Shown here in pieces: positions 54,356-62,664 of a stretch of DNA of 64,000 nt (the stretch's first letter is position 1; the number at the start of each line of letters is the position of its first letter). The DNA lies in NCBI RefSeq assembly GCF_900221005.1, contig NZ_OBQI01000006.1:124001-188000 (forward strand), read 5' to 3'. A program made the position numbers and the translations under genes. The notes beneath the pieces were generated by a model. It was not told the origin of the DNA, made no database searches, and saw only the letters and a list, made by a program, of their open reading frames with translations. Source of the DNA: Blastococcus aggregatus. Its GTDB lineage: Bacteria > Actinomycetota > Actinomycetes > Mycobacteriales > Geodermatophilaceae.

Positions 54356-55588
54356 TCAGCGCAGGTCGAGCCCGGCCAGCGGGGACTCGTCGCAGATCTT
54401 GCTGGGGATCGACGGGATCCCCAGCAGCGTCGGCTGCCCGCGCACCGGCCCGCTGTGCGAGTGGTCGATGTGGCTGCGCGGGGTGACCAGCTCGAGGTCC
54501 CGGGCGGCCAGGGCACTCTCGCCGTAGCCCTGGACGCACTCGGGGTCGGGGCCGTCGAGAGGCAGGCCGGTGAAGAACTTGGCCGCCATGCAGCCACCGC
54601 GGCAGGCGTCGAAGTGCGCGCACTTGGTGCAGGCGCCGCCGGTCTGGGGGTTGCGCAGGTCGGCGAAGAGCTCCGACTGCTGCCACACCCGCTGGAAGCC
54701 GCCCTCGTCCCGCACGTTGCCGGCCAGGAAGTTCTCGTGGATGGCGAACGGGCAGGCGTAGACGTCGCCGACCGGGTCGATCAGGCACACCACGCGGCCG
54801 GCGCCGCAGAGGTTCAGCCCGGGCAGGGCCTCGCCGAACGCCGACAGGTGGAAGAACGAGTCGCCGGTGAGGACGCCGTCGCCGTTGGCCAGCAGCCAGT
54901 TGTAGAGCTCGCGCTGCTGGGCCATCGTCGGGTGCAGCTCGTCCCACACGTCGGCCCCGCGGCCGGAAGGCCGCAGCCGGGTGATCCGGAGCTGGGCGCC
55001 GAAGGAGTCGGTGAGCTCCTTGAACGCGTCGAGCTGCCCGGCGTTCTCCCGGGTGACGACGACGGAGACCTTGAAGTCCTTCATCCCGGCCTCGGCCAGG
55101 TTCTCCAGCGCTCGGATCGCGGTCGCGTAGGAGCCGGCGCCGCGGACGCGGTCGTTCACCTCGGCGGTGGCGCCGTCGAGGGAGATCTGCACGTCGACGT
55201 AGTCGGTGCGGGCGAGCTGGGCGGCGCGGGTCTTGTCCAGCTTGATGCCGTTGGTGGAGAACTTGACGCCGACGTCGTGGCCGATGGCGTAGTCGAGCAG
55301 GTGCCAGAAGTCCGGGCGCACCGTGGGCTCGCCGCCGCCGACGTTGACGTAGAACACCTGCATCCGCTGCAGCTCGTCGATGACCGCCTCGGCCTCGGCG
55401 GTGGACAGCTCGTTCGGGTCCCGCCGTCCGGAGGAGGACAGGCAGTGGGCGCAGGCCAGGTTGCAGGCGTAGGTGAGCTCCCACGTCAGGCAGATGGGCG
55501 CGTCCAGGCCGTACTCGAACTGGTCGATCAGCCGGCCGCCGACGGGTCGGTCGGGCCGGGCGGTGCGGGACGGCAGGACGGCGGTCAC
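54356..55588 (-). CDS. mftC: mycofactocin radical SAM maturase
   Basis: A 410-residue radical SAM/SPASM enzyme. The [4Fe-4S] motif is CNLACAHC (ELTYACNLACAHCLSSSG) near residue 48. The SPASM region has CGAGRVVCLIDPVGDVYACP, then CTKCAHFDACRGGCMAAKFF and DPECV. MftC uses S-adenosylmethionine to oxidatively decarboxylate the C-terminal Tyr of MftA and link it to Val, with MftB as peptide chaperone. The GTG at 55588 overlaps the mftB stop (GTGA) and follows GAGGGG. The arrangement mftA-mftB-mftC is classical. Confidence 0.96.
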   Translation of the reverse strand: MTAVLPSRTARPDRPVGGRLIDQFEYGLDAPICLTWELTYACNLACAHCLSSSGRRDPNELSTAEAEAVIDELQRMQVFYVNVGGGEPTVRPDFWHLLDYAIGHDVGVKFSTNGIKLDKTRAAQLARTDYVDVQISLDGATAEVNDRVRGAGSYATAIRALENLAEAGMKDFKVSVVVTRENAGQLDAFKELTDSFGAQLRITRLRPSGRGADVWDELHPTMAQQRELYNWLLANGDGVLTGDSFFHLSAFGEALPGLNLCGAGRVVCLIDPVGDVYACPFAIHENFLAGNVRDEGGFQRVWQQSELFADLRNPQTGGACTKCAHFDACRGGCMAAKFFTGLPLDGPDPECVQGYGESALAARDLELVTPRSHIDHSHSGPVRGQPTLLGIPSIPSKICDESPLAGLDLR

Positions 55589-55917
55589 GAGGTCCCCTCG
55601 GGATTCGGTTCGATCATCTGCGAGCGGGCGAGGTCGGCCAGCGCCTTCACGTAGGCGGGGTGCTGGGCCTCGGTCACGCCGCAGGCGGCGAGCGTGGCGC
55701 TCGCGCTGGGGTGGTCGGCGAGGGCCTCGACGACGGCGACCAGGGTCTTCGACTTCAGGAAGGAGAGCTTCCGGTTGCCGAAGTGGTAGACCAGCGCGCC
55801 GAAGGGCTCCGGCCGCAGCGCGACCGAGCGGGCGCGCCGCCAGGGCCGGTCCGGGTCGAAGTCGACCTCGGCCGGGGACACGGCCGGGGATTCGGTCGGG
55901 GACACCGCCGCGGTCAC
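55585..55917 (-). CDS. mftB: mycofactocin peptide chaperone MftB
   Basis: A 110-residue RiPP-recognition (PqqD-like) protein that presents MftA to MftC. It contains FDPDRPWRRARSVALRPEPF, then GALVYHFGNRKLSFLKSKTL, the MftB hallmark, and the C-terminal YVKALADLARSQM helix. The start is uncertain: the GTG at 55917 is used and lies 17 bases past the mftA stop; an upstream GTG overlaps mftA out of frame. It overlaps mftC by four bases. Confidence 0.93.
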   Translation of the reverse strand: MTAAVSPTESPAVSPAEVDFDPDRPWRRARSVALRPEPFGALVYHFGNRKLSFLKSKTLVAVVEALADHPSASATLAACGVTEAQHPAYVKALADLARSQMIEPNPEGTS

Positions 55918-55934
55918 AGGAGGGCCGGCGTCGT

Positions 55935-56051
55935 TCAGTAGACGCCGCACATGCCGTCGATCGAGACCTCCTCGACCAGCGACTCCTCCACCAGGGTCTC
56001 CTCGGCGGCGGGGGCCGGGGCGGCGTCGACGTCAGCGTGGTTCTCGGGCAT
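55935..56051 (-). CDS. mftA: mycofactocin precursor peptide
   Basis: A 38-residue precursor, easily missed because of its size. It has an acidic leader (about ten Glu/Asp, with VEESLVEEVS before the core) and the invariant C-terminus IDGMCGVY, whose final Val-Tyr becomes the redox cofactor. The stop codon follows directly. The ATG at 56051 lies downstream of the mftR promoter region. The order mftA, mftB, mftC with tight spacing is typical. Confidence 0.96.
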   Translation of the reverse strand: MPENHADVDAAPAPAAEETLVEESLVEEVSIDGMCGVY

Positions 56052-56173
56052 GGCGCACTCCTGGTGATCGCGGTCACGGACGATGCAGGGAGGCTAATGA
56101 CACCGGGTGCCACCGGGCAACAGGGGGTGCCGGATCCGTGGGGATCGGCGCGCGGGGTGGGCACAATGCGTGC

Positions 56174-56776
56174 GTGACCGCCATCGAGACCACCGCGCCG
56201 GGCCTCCCGGCCGAGGGCACCCGCGCCCGGGTCGAGCGGGCCGCGCTGGACCTGTTCACGCTGCGCGGCTTCGAGCAGGTGACGACCGACGAGGTCGCCG
56301 ACGCGGCGGGGATCAGCCGGCGCACGTTCTTCCGGTACTTCGCGACCAAGGCCGACGCCGTGTGGGGCGATTTCGCCGCGCACGTGGCGCGACTGGAGGA
56401 GCTGCTGGCCGCCACGGACCCGGCCCAACCGGTGCTCGCCTCGGTGTGCGCGGCCTACGTGGAGGTGAACGACTACGCGGTGGCCGAGCTGCCGCTGCTG
56501 CGCGAGCGGATGCTGCTGATCCTCACCGAGCCGGCGCTGCTCGCGCACTCGCAGCTGCGGTTCGCCGAGGTCGACCGGGTGGTCGCCCGGTACGTCGCGG
56601 GCCGCTCCGGGGCGGCCGCCACCGACCTGGTCCCCCGGCTCGTCGCCGCCACCACCCGCGCCGCCGCGACGACGGCGTTCGAGGCCTGGCTGGCCGATCA
56701 GCGCTCCGCGCTGGGGACCCACCTGCGGCAGGCGTTCGCGGAGCTCACCGCCGGCTTCCCGGGGCTGCTCCGCTGA
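56174..56776 (+). CDS. mftR: mycofactocin system TetR regulator
   Basis: A 200-residue TetR-type repressor, divergent from mftA. The helix-turn-helix is AALDLFTLRGFEQVTTDEVA, then GISRRTFFRYFATKADAVWG. The C-terminal domain has LRERMLLILTEPALLAHSQL and VAATTRAAATTAFEAWLADQ, matching MftR, which binds upstream of mftA and responds to long-chain acyl-CoA. The GTG at 56174 (VTAIETTAP) is chosen; an in-frame upstream extension to 56138 lacks a ribosome binding site. The 56052-56173 gap should hold the shared operator. Confidence 0.9.
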   Translation: MTAIETTAPGLPAEGTRARVERAALDLFTLRGFEQVTTDEVADAAGISRRTFFRYFATKADAVWGDFAAHVARLEELLAATDPAQPVLASVCAAYVEVNDYAVAELPLLRERMLLILTEPALLAHSQLRFAEVDRVVARYVAGRSGAAATDLVPRLVAATTRAAATTAFEAWLADQRSALGTHLRQAFAELTAGFPGLLR

Positions 56777-56918
56777 CCGCCTCCCCCGCAGGTGTGGCGC
56801 TCGTCTCCTGGTGAGCGGGTAGCCTGGCACTCAGTGCCACCGACCGTTCCCGGTCGGGGGAGCAGATCAGGCGGTCATCCCGAGCGCGGGGCGACCCCGG
56901 GTGACAGGAGAGCAGCAG

Positions 56919-58160
56919 ATGCCGAACCCCTGGTTCGAGTCGGTGGCGGAGGCCCAGCGGCGGGCGAAGAAGCGGCTGCCCAAGGGCGTCTACGGCGCGC
57001 TGGTCGCCGGCTCCGAGCGCGGGCTGACGGCCGAGGACAACCTCGCCGCCTTCGCCGAGATCGGCTTCGCCCCGCACACCGCCGGGCTGGCGAACGAGAA
57101 GAACATGGCCGTCACCGTCATGGGCCAGGAGCTCTCGATGCCGGTGATGATCAGCCCCACCGGCGTCCAGGCCGTCACCCCCGGTGGCGAGGTCGACGTC
57201 GCCCGGGCCGCTGCCTCCCGCGGCACCGCCATGGGGCTGTCGTCCATGGCGAGCAAGCCCATGGAGGAGGTCATCGCGGCCAACCCCAAGACGTTCTTCC
57301 AGCTGTACTGGGTCGGCGACCGCGACGTCATGGCCGCCAAGGTCGAGCGCGCCCGCCGGGCCGGCGCCGCCGGGCTCATCGCCACCCTCGACTGGTCGTT
57401 CTCCTACGGCCGTGACTGGGGCAGCCCCTTCATCCCGGAGCGGATCAACTTCGAGGCCGCGCGCCGGTACGCCCCGCAGGTGCTGACCCGGCCGCGCTGG
57501 CTGTGGGACTTCGCGAAGACCATGAAGATCCCCGACCTGACCGTGCCGAACATGGTCGCCACCCCCGGCGACAAGGCCCCGACCTTCTTCGAGGCCTACG
57601 GCCAGTGGATGCAGTCCCCCATGCCCACCTGGGAGGACGTCGCCTGGCTGCGCGAGCTGTGGGGCACCGACAAGCCCTTCATGCTCAAGGGCGTCATGCG
57701 GGTCGACGACGCCAAGCGCGCCGTCGACGCCGGCGTCACCGCCATCTCGGTGTCCAACCACGGCGGCAACAACCTCGACGGCACGCCCGCCTCGATCCGC
57801 GCCCTGCCCTCGGTCGCGGCGGCCGTCGGCGACCAGGTCGAGGTCCTCCTCGACGGCGGCATCCGCCGCGGCGGCGACGTCGCCAAGGCCCTTGCCCTGG
57901 GCGCCAAGGCCGTCATGATCGGCCGCGCCTACCTGTGGGGCCTCGGCGCCAACGGCGAGGCCGGCGTCGGCAACGTGCTCGACCTGCTCCGCGACGGCCT
58001 CGGCTCGGCGATGATCGGGCTGGGCAAGGCGAACGTCGCCGATCTCAGCACCGACGACCTGGTCATCCCGGCAGGCTTCGAGCGCCAGCTCGGGGACGTC
58101 GCCGTCGCCAACGCCATGCTGAGCACCTCGCCCGCCGCCTCGCGCGCACGCGAGGCCTGA
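56919..58160 (+). CDS. mftD: premycofactocin synthase MftD
   Basis: A 413-residue FMN-dependent alpha-hydroxy-acid oxidase-fold enzyme, a close relative of L-lactate dehydrogenase (LldD). It oxidatively deaminates the released valine-tyrosine-derived intermediate to premycofactocin. The FMN and active-site motifs are ISPTGVQAVTPGGEVDVARA, ISVSNHGGNNLDGTPASIRA (conserved SNHGG), LLDGGIRRGGDVAKALALGA and GRAYLWGLG. The ATG at 56919 follows CAGGAG. It lies on the mftR strand, 142 bases downstream of mftR. Confidence 0.94.
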   Translation: MPNPWFESVAEAQRRAKKRLPKGVYGALVAGSERGLTAEDNLAAFAEIGFAPHTAGLANEKNMAVTVMGQELSMPVMISPTGVQAVTPGGEVDVARAAASRGTAMGLSSMASKPMEEVIAANPKTFFQLYWVGDRDVMAAKVERARRAGAAGLIATLDWSFSYGRDWGSPFIPERINFEAARRYAPQVLTRPRWLWDFAKTMKIPDLTVPNMVATPGDKAPTFFEAYGQWMQSPMPTWEDVAWLRELWGTDKPFMLKGVMRVDDAKRAVDAGVTAISVSNHGGNNLDGTPASIRALPSVAAAVGDQVEVLLDGGIRRGGDVAKALALGAKAVMIGRAYLWGLGANGEAGVGNVLDLLRDGLGSAMIGLGKANVADLSTDDLVIPAGFERQLGDVAVANAMLSTSPAASRAREA

Positions 58161-58164
58161 CCGC

Positions 58165-58713
58165 TCATGCGCTCGCGCCCACCTCGGTCTCCGGGCCGGG
58201 GTGGGCGCGCAGCAGCGCCGCCCGCCGGCGCAGGCGGCGGCGTAGCCAGGGGTGACCGAAAGCCGCCGCCGTCCACGCACCGACGGCGAGCCACCACCAC
58301 GGGCTGTCGGTGACCGCGAGGAACACCGAGAGCGCCGCCACCAGGGCGAAGACCGTCGGCCCCCACCGCCGCTGCCGGTCGAGTTGCGTGAGCTGGGCGA
58401 GCACAAGGCCATGGGCCGCCTCGCGCAGCGCCGGCTCGGCGGGCGCCGGCCCGCGCAGGGCCGCACGGCGCACCCGCTTCGACAGCCCCCCGGGTGAGCG
58501 TGCGGCCACCTCCCGCACCCCGCGCTGCTGCCGGTGCTGGACTCTGCCCATCACGGCGCCGAAGAAGAGGCCCATGAGGGCGCCCTGGACGACGGCGGCG
58601 GTCCAGCTGCCACTCTCGCCGTAACGGGTCCAGGCGACCCAGAACAGGCCGAACAGCGATCCGTTGACCAGGCCGAGGACCCAGGCCGGGGCGTGCAGCA
58701 GCCGCTCGCGCAT
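58165..58713 (-). CDS. multi-pass membrane protein, hypothetical (paralogue of 59441)
   Basis: A 182-residue protein with four predicted helices in two pairs (WVLGLVNGSLFGLFWVA and AVVQGALMGLFFGAVMG; then VFALVAALSVFLAV and WWWLAVGAWTAAAFG). The C-terminal half, beginning HGLVLAQLTQLDRQRRWGPT, resembles the gene at 59441-59779 along its whole length (shared LDRQR.W pattern). The function is unknown. The start at 58713 is chosen because the frame upstream overlaps the divergent GNAT gene. Confidence 0.75.
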   Translation of the reverse strand: MRERLLHAPAWVLGLVNGSLFGLFWVAWTRYGESGSWTAAVVQGALMGLFFGAVMGRVQHRQQRGVREVAARSPGGLSKRVRRAALRGPAPAEPALREAAHGLVLAQLTQLDRQRRWGPTVFALVAALSVFLAVTDSPWWWLAVGAWTAAAFGHPWLRRRLRRRAALLRAHPGPETEVGASA

Positions 58714-58742
58714 GCGGCGATCGTGCAGCTCAGACTGGGCGG

Positions 58743-59195
58743 GTGGACGTCGGCCTCGCCGGACCGCGGGACGTGTCGCAGCTGGCACGTCTGCTCTGGC
58801 TCTTCGCGGGGCCTGACGAGCAGGCGCGGCAATCCGTCGAGGCGTTCGCCGTCGACCTGGACGCCTGGTTGGCCGACCGCGCCGGCTCGCACGTCGCGTT
58901 CGTCGCGCGGCTCCCCGAGTCCGACGTCGTGGGCATGGCGTGGCTGGCGCTCGTCCCGCGGGTGCCGAGACCGGGCACGACGGCTCGGCTCTCGGCCGAC
59001 ATCCAGAGCGTCTTCGTCGTGCCCGAGCAGCGCGGGAGGGGCATCGGCTCCCAGCTCGTCCGGACGGCGACGGACCACGCTCGCCGCCTGGGGGCGGCTC
59101 GCGTGACGGTCCACTCCAGCAGCAGAGCCGTGCCCGTCTACGAGCGGCTCGGCTTCGCCTCCTCCCGGCATCTCCTGCAGACGCCGGCGGAGTAG
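58743..59195 (+). CDS. GNAT family N-acetyltransferase
   Basis: A 150-residue acetyltransferase. The acetyl-CoA binding motif is FVVPEQRGRGIGSQLVRTAT (Q/RxxGxG/A), preceded by ADIQSV and followed by ARVTVHSSSRAVPVYERLGF. The substrate is unknown; aminoglycoside, protein N-terminal or polyamine acceptors are all possible. It is divergent from the 58165 gene and convergent with the small 59200 gene. Confidence 0.9.
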   Translation: MDVGLAGPRDVSQLARLLWLFAGPDEQARQSVEAFAVDLDAWLADRAGSHVAFVARLPESDVVGMAWLALVPRVPRPGTTARLSADIQSVFVVPEQRGRGIGSQLVRTATDHARRLGAARVTVHSSSRAVPVYERLGFASSRHLLQTPAE

Positions 59196-59199
59196 CAGC

Positions 59200-59397
59200 T
59201 CAGCCGAGCAGCCCGCCGAGCTTGCCGCCGCCGAACTTCTTGATCAGGTCCATCGGGTCGATGCCGAACTTCGCGAGCAGCCCGGCGTCCTTCTCGGTGT
59301 CCACCTGGTCCGGGAGCTCCGAGTCCGCCTGCTGGGCCTTGGCGTCGTCACCCTGGGACTTCAGCAGCTGCAGGATGTGGCTCTTGTCGATGTTCAT
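59200..59397 (-). CDS. small conserved actinobacterial protein
   Basis: A 65-residue protein with a helical N-terminus (SHILQLLKSQGDDAKAQQAD) and a glycine-rich C-terminus (DLIKKFGGGKLGGLLG). Similar short proteins with SELPDQVDT and KFGIDPMDL are widespread in actinobacteria, with no assigned role. The ATG at 59397 has no obvious Shine-Dalgarno motif. It may belong to the transcript of the next gene upstream (59441). Confidence 0.8.
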   Translation of the reverse strand: MNIDKSHILQLLKSQGDDAKAQQADSELPDQVDTEKDAGLLAKFGIDPMDLIKKFGGGKLGGLLG

Positions 59398-59440
59398 GGG
59401 CACCCGGTACCCCGGACCGACGAGACGATGCGGACCGGCC

Positions 59441-59779
59441 TCAGTCCAGCCGGGGTGAACCGGGGGCGAGGAGATCCACCCGGGCGCGCACCCGGCCGCG
59501 CAGGTACGAGTGCCCGACTGCGGCCGCCAGCCACACCGGGACCGTGATCCACACCCACGCCGGCCCCGTGAGCGCCACCCCGGCCGCCAGCAGGGCCAGC
59601 GCCACGAACATCGCCGGGGCCCAGTAGCGCTGCCGGTCGAGGACGTGCAGGTGGTCGAGGGCCAGCTCGTGGGCGGCCTCGCGCTCGTCCGGGTCGTCGG
59701 GCACCGGCCCGCTGCCCGACGCCGCGCGACGCACGCGTCGGCCCACCGCCCTGGGGGACTGGTCGTCCGGATCGTGCAT
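59441..59779 (-). CDS. two-helix membrane protein, hypothetical (paralogue of 58165)
   Basis: A 112-residue protein with a charged N-terminus (Asp/Arg-rich, about 50 residues), two membrane helices (APAMFVALALLAAGVAL and WVWITVPVWLAAAVG) and a basic tail. The segment HELALDHLHVLDRQRYWAPA matches the C-terminal half of the 58165 gene. No known domain. The ATG at 59779 is chosen because an upstream frame is Pro/Arg-rich noise. It may be cotranscribed with 59200. Confidence 0.75.
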   Translation of the reverse strand: MHDPDDQSPRAVGRRVRRAASGSGPVPDDPDEREAAHELALDHLHVLDRQRYWAPAMFVALALLAAGVALTGPAWVWITVPVWLAAAVGHSYLRGRVRARVDLLAPGSPRLD

Positions 59780-59825
59780 GCCCCCATCGTGCCGGTGCGG
59801 GTGCGCCGACGTCCCAGCGGGCAGT

Positions 59826-61259
59826 TCAGCCGGCCGAGGCGACGATCCGATCGGGGCGGATCCGCACCTCGGTGGCACTACCCAGCCAGCGCCGCAGCGT
59901 CCCGGAGGGGTCCTCGACGCGGGTGCGCGTCCCGTCGGGCCGGCACACCTCCAGGTCGGCGGTCAGCACGGCCGCGCCGTCCCCGAGGACGTCGTCCAGC
60001 CGGCACCGGCGCCCCTCGACGACCACCTCCGGCTGCGGGACCAGGCCGCCCACGAGCCGCCGGCCCGCCCGCCCGCGCCGGTCGAGCAGCGGCCCGCGCA
60101 GCGGCGGCGTCCGGCTGTCGGTGGCCAGCCGGGCCACCGCGGGGATCCGGCGGACGACGGCCAGCACGGCACGGCGCAGCACCGCCGCGCCCCGGCCCCC
60201 GCCGGTCATCAGCCGGCCCAGCAGCAGCGCCAGCCGGATCAGCGCGCGGGCGTGCGGCTCCCGCTCGGCCTGGTAGCTGTCGAGCAGTCCGTCGTCGCCC
60301 GCCCCTGCCAGGACGGCGGCCAGCTTCCAGCTCAGCTGGTGCACGTCCCGCAGGCCGAGGCCGAGCCCCTGCCCGACGAACGGCGGCGTCAGGTGGGCGG
60401 CGTCGCCGGCGAGCAGCACCCGCCCGGCCCGCCAGCGGTCGGCGAGCTGCGCCCGGAACGTGTACTCGGCCGCGCGCACCACCTCGACCGCCGCCGGGTC
60501 GACCGGCGCCAGCAGCCGCCGCAGCACCCCGGGCGTCGTCAGGTCCGCGACGGTCTCCCTCGGCGCGAGGCGGAACTCCCAGCGGTACCGATCCCCGGTC
60601 ACGGGCATCGCGGTCGCGGCACGGGCCGGATCGCAGACCTGGGTGACGCCGGACCAGATCGGCAGCGGCACCGGGGAGCGGACGTCCAGCACGGCCCAGC
60701 GGTCGGCCGGGCCGAGGTCCCGCATCCGGGCCCCGATCAGCTCTCGGACGGTGCTGTTGGCGCCGTCGCAGCCGAGGACGGCGGCCGCCCGGACGGACCG
60801 GTCCCCCCCGCCGTCCCTGACCCGCACCGTCAGGACGACGCCGTCGCCTTCGGGGGCCAGTCCGGTCACCTCGCACCCACGGCGGATCTCGATGCCCGGC
60901 GTCCGGGCGGCGGCCGCCGCGAGCACCGCTTCCACGTCCGGCTGGTGCACCAGCGAGCCCGCCGCCCAGCCGTTGACGCCCGCACCGGGCTGCCGGCGGA
61001 ACTCCGCGAGCACCTCGTGCGCGGCGTCGACCAGCCGCAGCCCCGCCATCGGCCGGGTCAGCGGCACCAGCTCGTCGGCGACCCCGGCGTCCTGCAGCAC
61101 GCGGAACACCTCGTCGTCCAGGTGCACCGCGCGCGGGAGCTCGTAGGGCGTGCGGTGCCGTTCGAGCACCTGGACGCGCAGCCCCCGCCGGGCGAGCAGC
61201 AGCGCCGCCGTCAGCCCCACGGGCCCGGCGCCGACCACGACCACGGGCTCGCCGGACAC
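59826..61259 (-). CDS. FAD-dependent aromatic monooxygenase (PHBH/MhpA-like)
   Basis: A 477-residue class A flavoprotein hydroxylase. The Rossmann motif VVVVGAGPVGLTAALLLARR starts the protein, the DG motif is AAVLGCDGANSTVRELIGAR, and the GD motif is VLLAGDAAHLTPPFVGQGLG followed by RDVHQLSWKLAAVL. This arrangement matches 3-(3-hydroxyphenyl)propionate or tetracycline-type hydroxylases. The substrate is probably a phenolic or polyketide compound. It is not linked to aromatic-catabolism genes here; the divergent neighbour is the NDMA-type alcohol dehydrogenase. Confidence 0.92.
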   Translation of the reverse strand: MSGEPVVVVGAGPVGLTAALLLARRGLRVQVLERHRTPYELPRAVHLDDEVFRVLQDAGVADELVPLTRPMAGLRLVDAAHEVLAEFRRQPGAGVNGWAAGSLVHQPDVEAVLAAAAARTPGIEIRRGCEVTGLAPEGDGVVLTVRVRDGGGDRSVRAAAVLGCDGANSTVRELIGARMRDLGPADRWAVLDVRSPVPLPIWSGVTQVCDPARAATAMPVTGDRYRWEFRLAPRETVADLTTPGVLRRLLAPVDPAAVEVVRAAEYTFRAQLADRWRAGRVLLAGDAAHLTPPFVGQGLGLGLRDVHQLSWKLAAVLAGAGDDGLLDSYQAEREPHARALIRLALLLGRLMTGGGRGAAVLRRAVLAVVRRIPAVARLATDSRTPPLRGPLLDRRGRAGRRLVGGLVPQPEVVVEGRRCRLDDVLGDGAAVLTADLEVCRPDGTRTRVEDPSGTLRRWLGSATEVRIRPDRIVASAG

Positions 61260-61417
61260 GCGCGCCAGTGTTCCCGGACCCGCCGGGATGCGTCACCCGG
61301 GTGCGGGGACAGGCCCCCCGACCTTGACGGGTGGGGCGGAGGTGCTAAGAGTGACCCGGAGCACTGTCGTGCTGCGAACCCGCCACCTCTGGTGGGTCTC
61401 GGATCGAAGGGACATCT

Positions 61418-62545
61418 GTGAAGACCAAGGGCGCGATTCTGTGGGGCGTGGGCGAGAAGTGGTCGGTCGAGGAGATCGAGGTCGGTGACCCCGTCGCCGG
61501 CGAGGTGATGGTCGAGCTGGCCGCCTCGGGCCTGTGCCACTCCGACGAGCACCTCGTCACCGGCGCCACCCCGGTCGGCTTCCCGAGCCTGGGCGGCCAC
61601 GAGGGCGCCGGCAAGGTCATCAAGGTCGGCCCCGGCGTGACCGACCTCGAGGTGGGCGACCACGTCGTCACCGCCTTCATCCCGGCGTGCGGCAAGTGCC
61701 CGCCGTGTTCGCGCGGCCAGCAGAACCTCTGCGACCTCGGCGCCCACCTGCTCGGCGGCAAGGCGATCGCCGACGGCACCAACCGCGTCACCGCCAAGGG
61801 CCAGGGCGTCTCGCCGATGTGCCTGCTCGGCACCTTCTCCCCCTACATCACCGTGAACCAGGCCTCGGTCGTGCGCATCGAGCCGGACATCCCGCTCGAG
61901 ATCGCCGCCCTCGTGGGCTGCGGCGTCACCACCGGCTGGGGCTCCGCGACCAAGGTCGCCGACGTCCGTCCCGGTGAGAACGTCGTCGTCATGGGCGCCG
62001 GCGGCGTCGGCATGAACGCCGTGCAGGGCGCTGCGGCGGCCGGCGCGAAGCGGGTCATCGTCATCGACCCGGTCGCGCAGAAGCGCGAGTGGGCGATGGA
62101 GATGGGCGCCACCCACACCTACGCGAGCATCGAGGAGGCCACCCCTCAGATCAACGAGCTGACCTGGGGCCGGATGGCCGAGAAGGTGATCATCACCGTG
62201 GGCGACATCCAGGGCGAGGACGTCGCCGCCGCCATGAGCATCACCGGCAAGGGCGGGCGTGCGGTCGTCACCGGCATGGGCAGCTTCGACAAGGTCGACG
62301 TGAAGCTCAGCCTGTTCGACCTCACCCTCATGCAGAAGGACCTGCAGGGCGCCATCTTCGGTGGCCTCGCCCCGCGCAACGCCATCCCCGAGCTGCTCTC
62401 GCTCTACCAGGCCGGGCAGCTCAAGCTCGAGGAGCTGGTGACCACGAGGTACAAGCTCGAGGACATCAACCAGGGCTACCAGGACATGCGCGACGGCAAG
62501 AACATCCGCGGCATGATCGTCTACACGGACGCCGACCGGAACTGA
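61418..62545 (+). CDS. NDMA-dependent alcohol dehydrogenase
   Basis: A 375-residue zinc-containing medium-chain dehydrogenase. Catalytic zinc ligands are Cys in SGLCHSDEH and His in GGHEGAGKV; structural zinc Cys are in CGKCPPCSRGQQNLC; the NAD motif is VVMGAGGVGMNAVQGAAAAG. It matches the class that keeps NAD bound and needs an external acceptor: artificial N,N-dimethyl-4-nitrosoaniline in the laboratory, mycofactocin in cells. Its closeness to a full mft locus supports that role. The start follows a weak AAGGG and a hairpin follows the stop. Confidence 0.93.
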   Translation: MKTKGAILWGVGEKWSVEEIEVGDPVAGEVMVELAASGLCHSDEHLVTGATPVGFPSLGGHEGAGKVIKVGPGVTDLEVGDHVVTAFIPACGKCPPCSRGQQNLCDLGAHLLGGKAIADGTNRVTAKGQGVSPMCLLGTFSPYITVNQASVVRIEPDIPLEIAALVGCGVTTGWGSATKVADVRPGENVVVMGAGGVGMNAVQGAAAAGAKRVIVIDPVAQKREWAMEMGATHTYASIEEATPQINELTWGRMAEKVIITVGDIQGEDVAAAMSITGKGGRAVVTGMGSFDKVDVKLSLFDLTLMQKDLQGAIFGGLAPRNAIPELLSLYQAGQLKLEELVTTRYKLEDINQGYQDMRDGKNIRGMIVYTDADRN

Positions 62546-62588
62546 GCAATCCGTCGTCCTCCGGACGACACCGCGGCCAGGAGCCGTA

Positions 62589-62628
62589 CCCCCGAGGAGC
62601 GGAGCGCGTCCGCACCGCTCCTCGGGGG
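62589..62628 (+). terminator. terminator hairpin
   Basis: A perfect 14-bp stem (arms 62589-62602 and 62615-62628, core CCGAGGAGCGG) with a 12-nt loop lies between the alcohol dehydrogenase and the convergent VWA gene. No T-run is present. Confidence 0.65.
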
Positions 62629-62664
62629 AGCCTCCGGCCCCCACTCGTCGGGCGCCGTGCAGAG

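Noticed and set aside
52599..54527. A 642-codon + strand frame over the GGDEF-EAL gene
   Set aside because: The Asp/Arg/Val-rich translation mirrors the real gene and has no domain.
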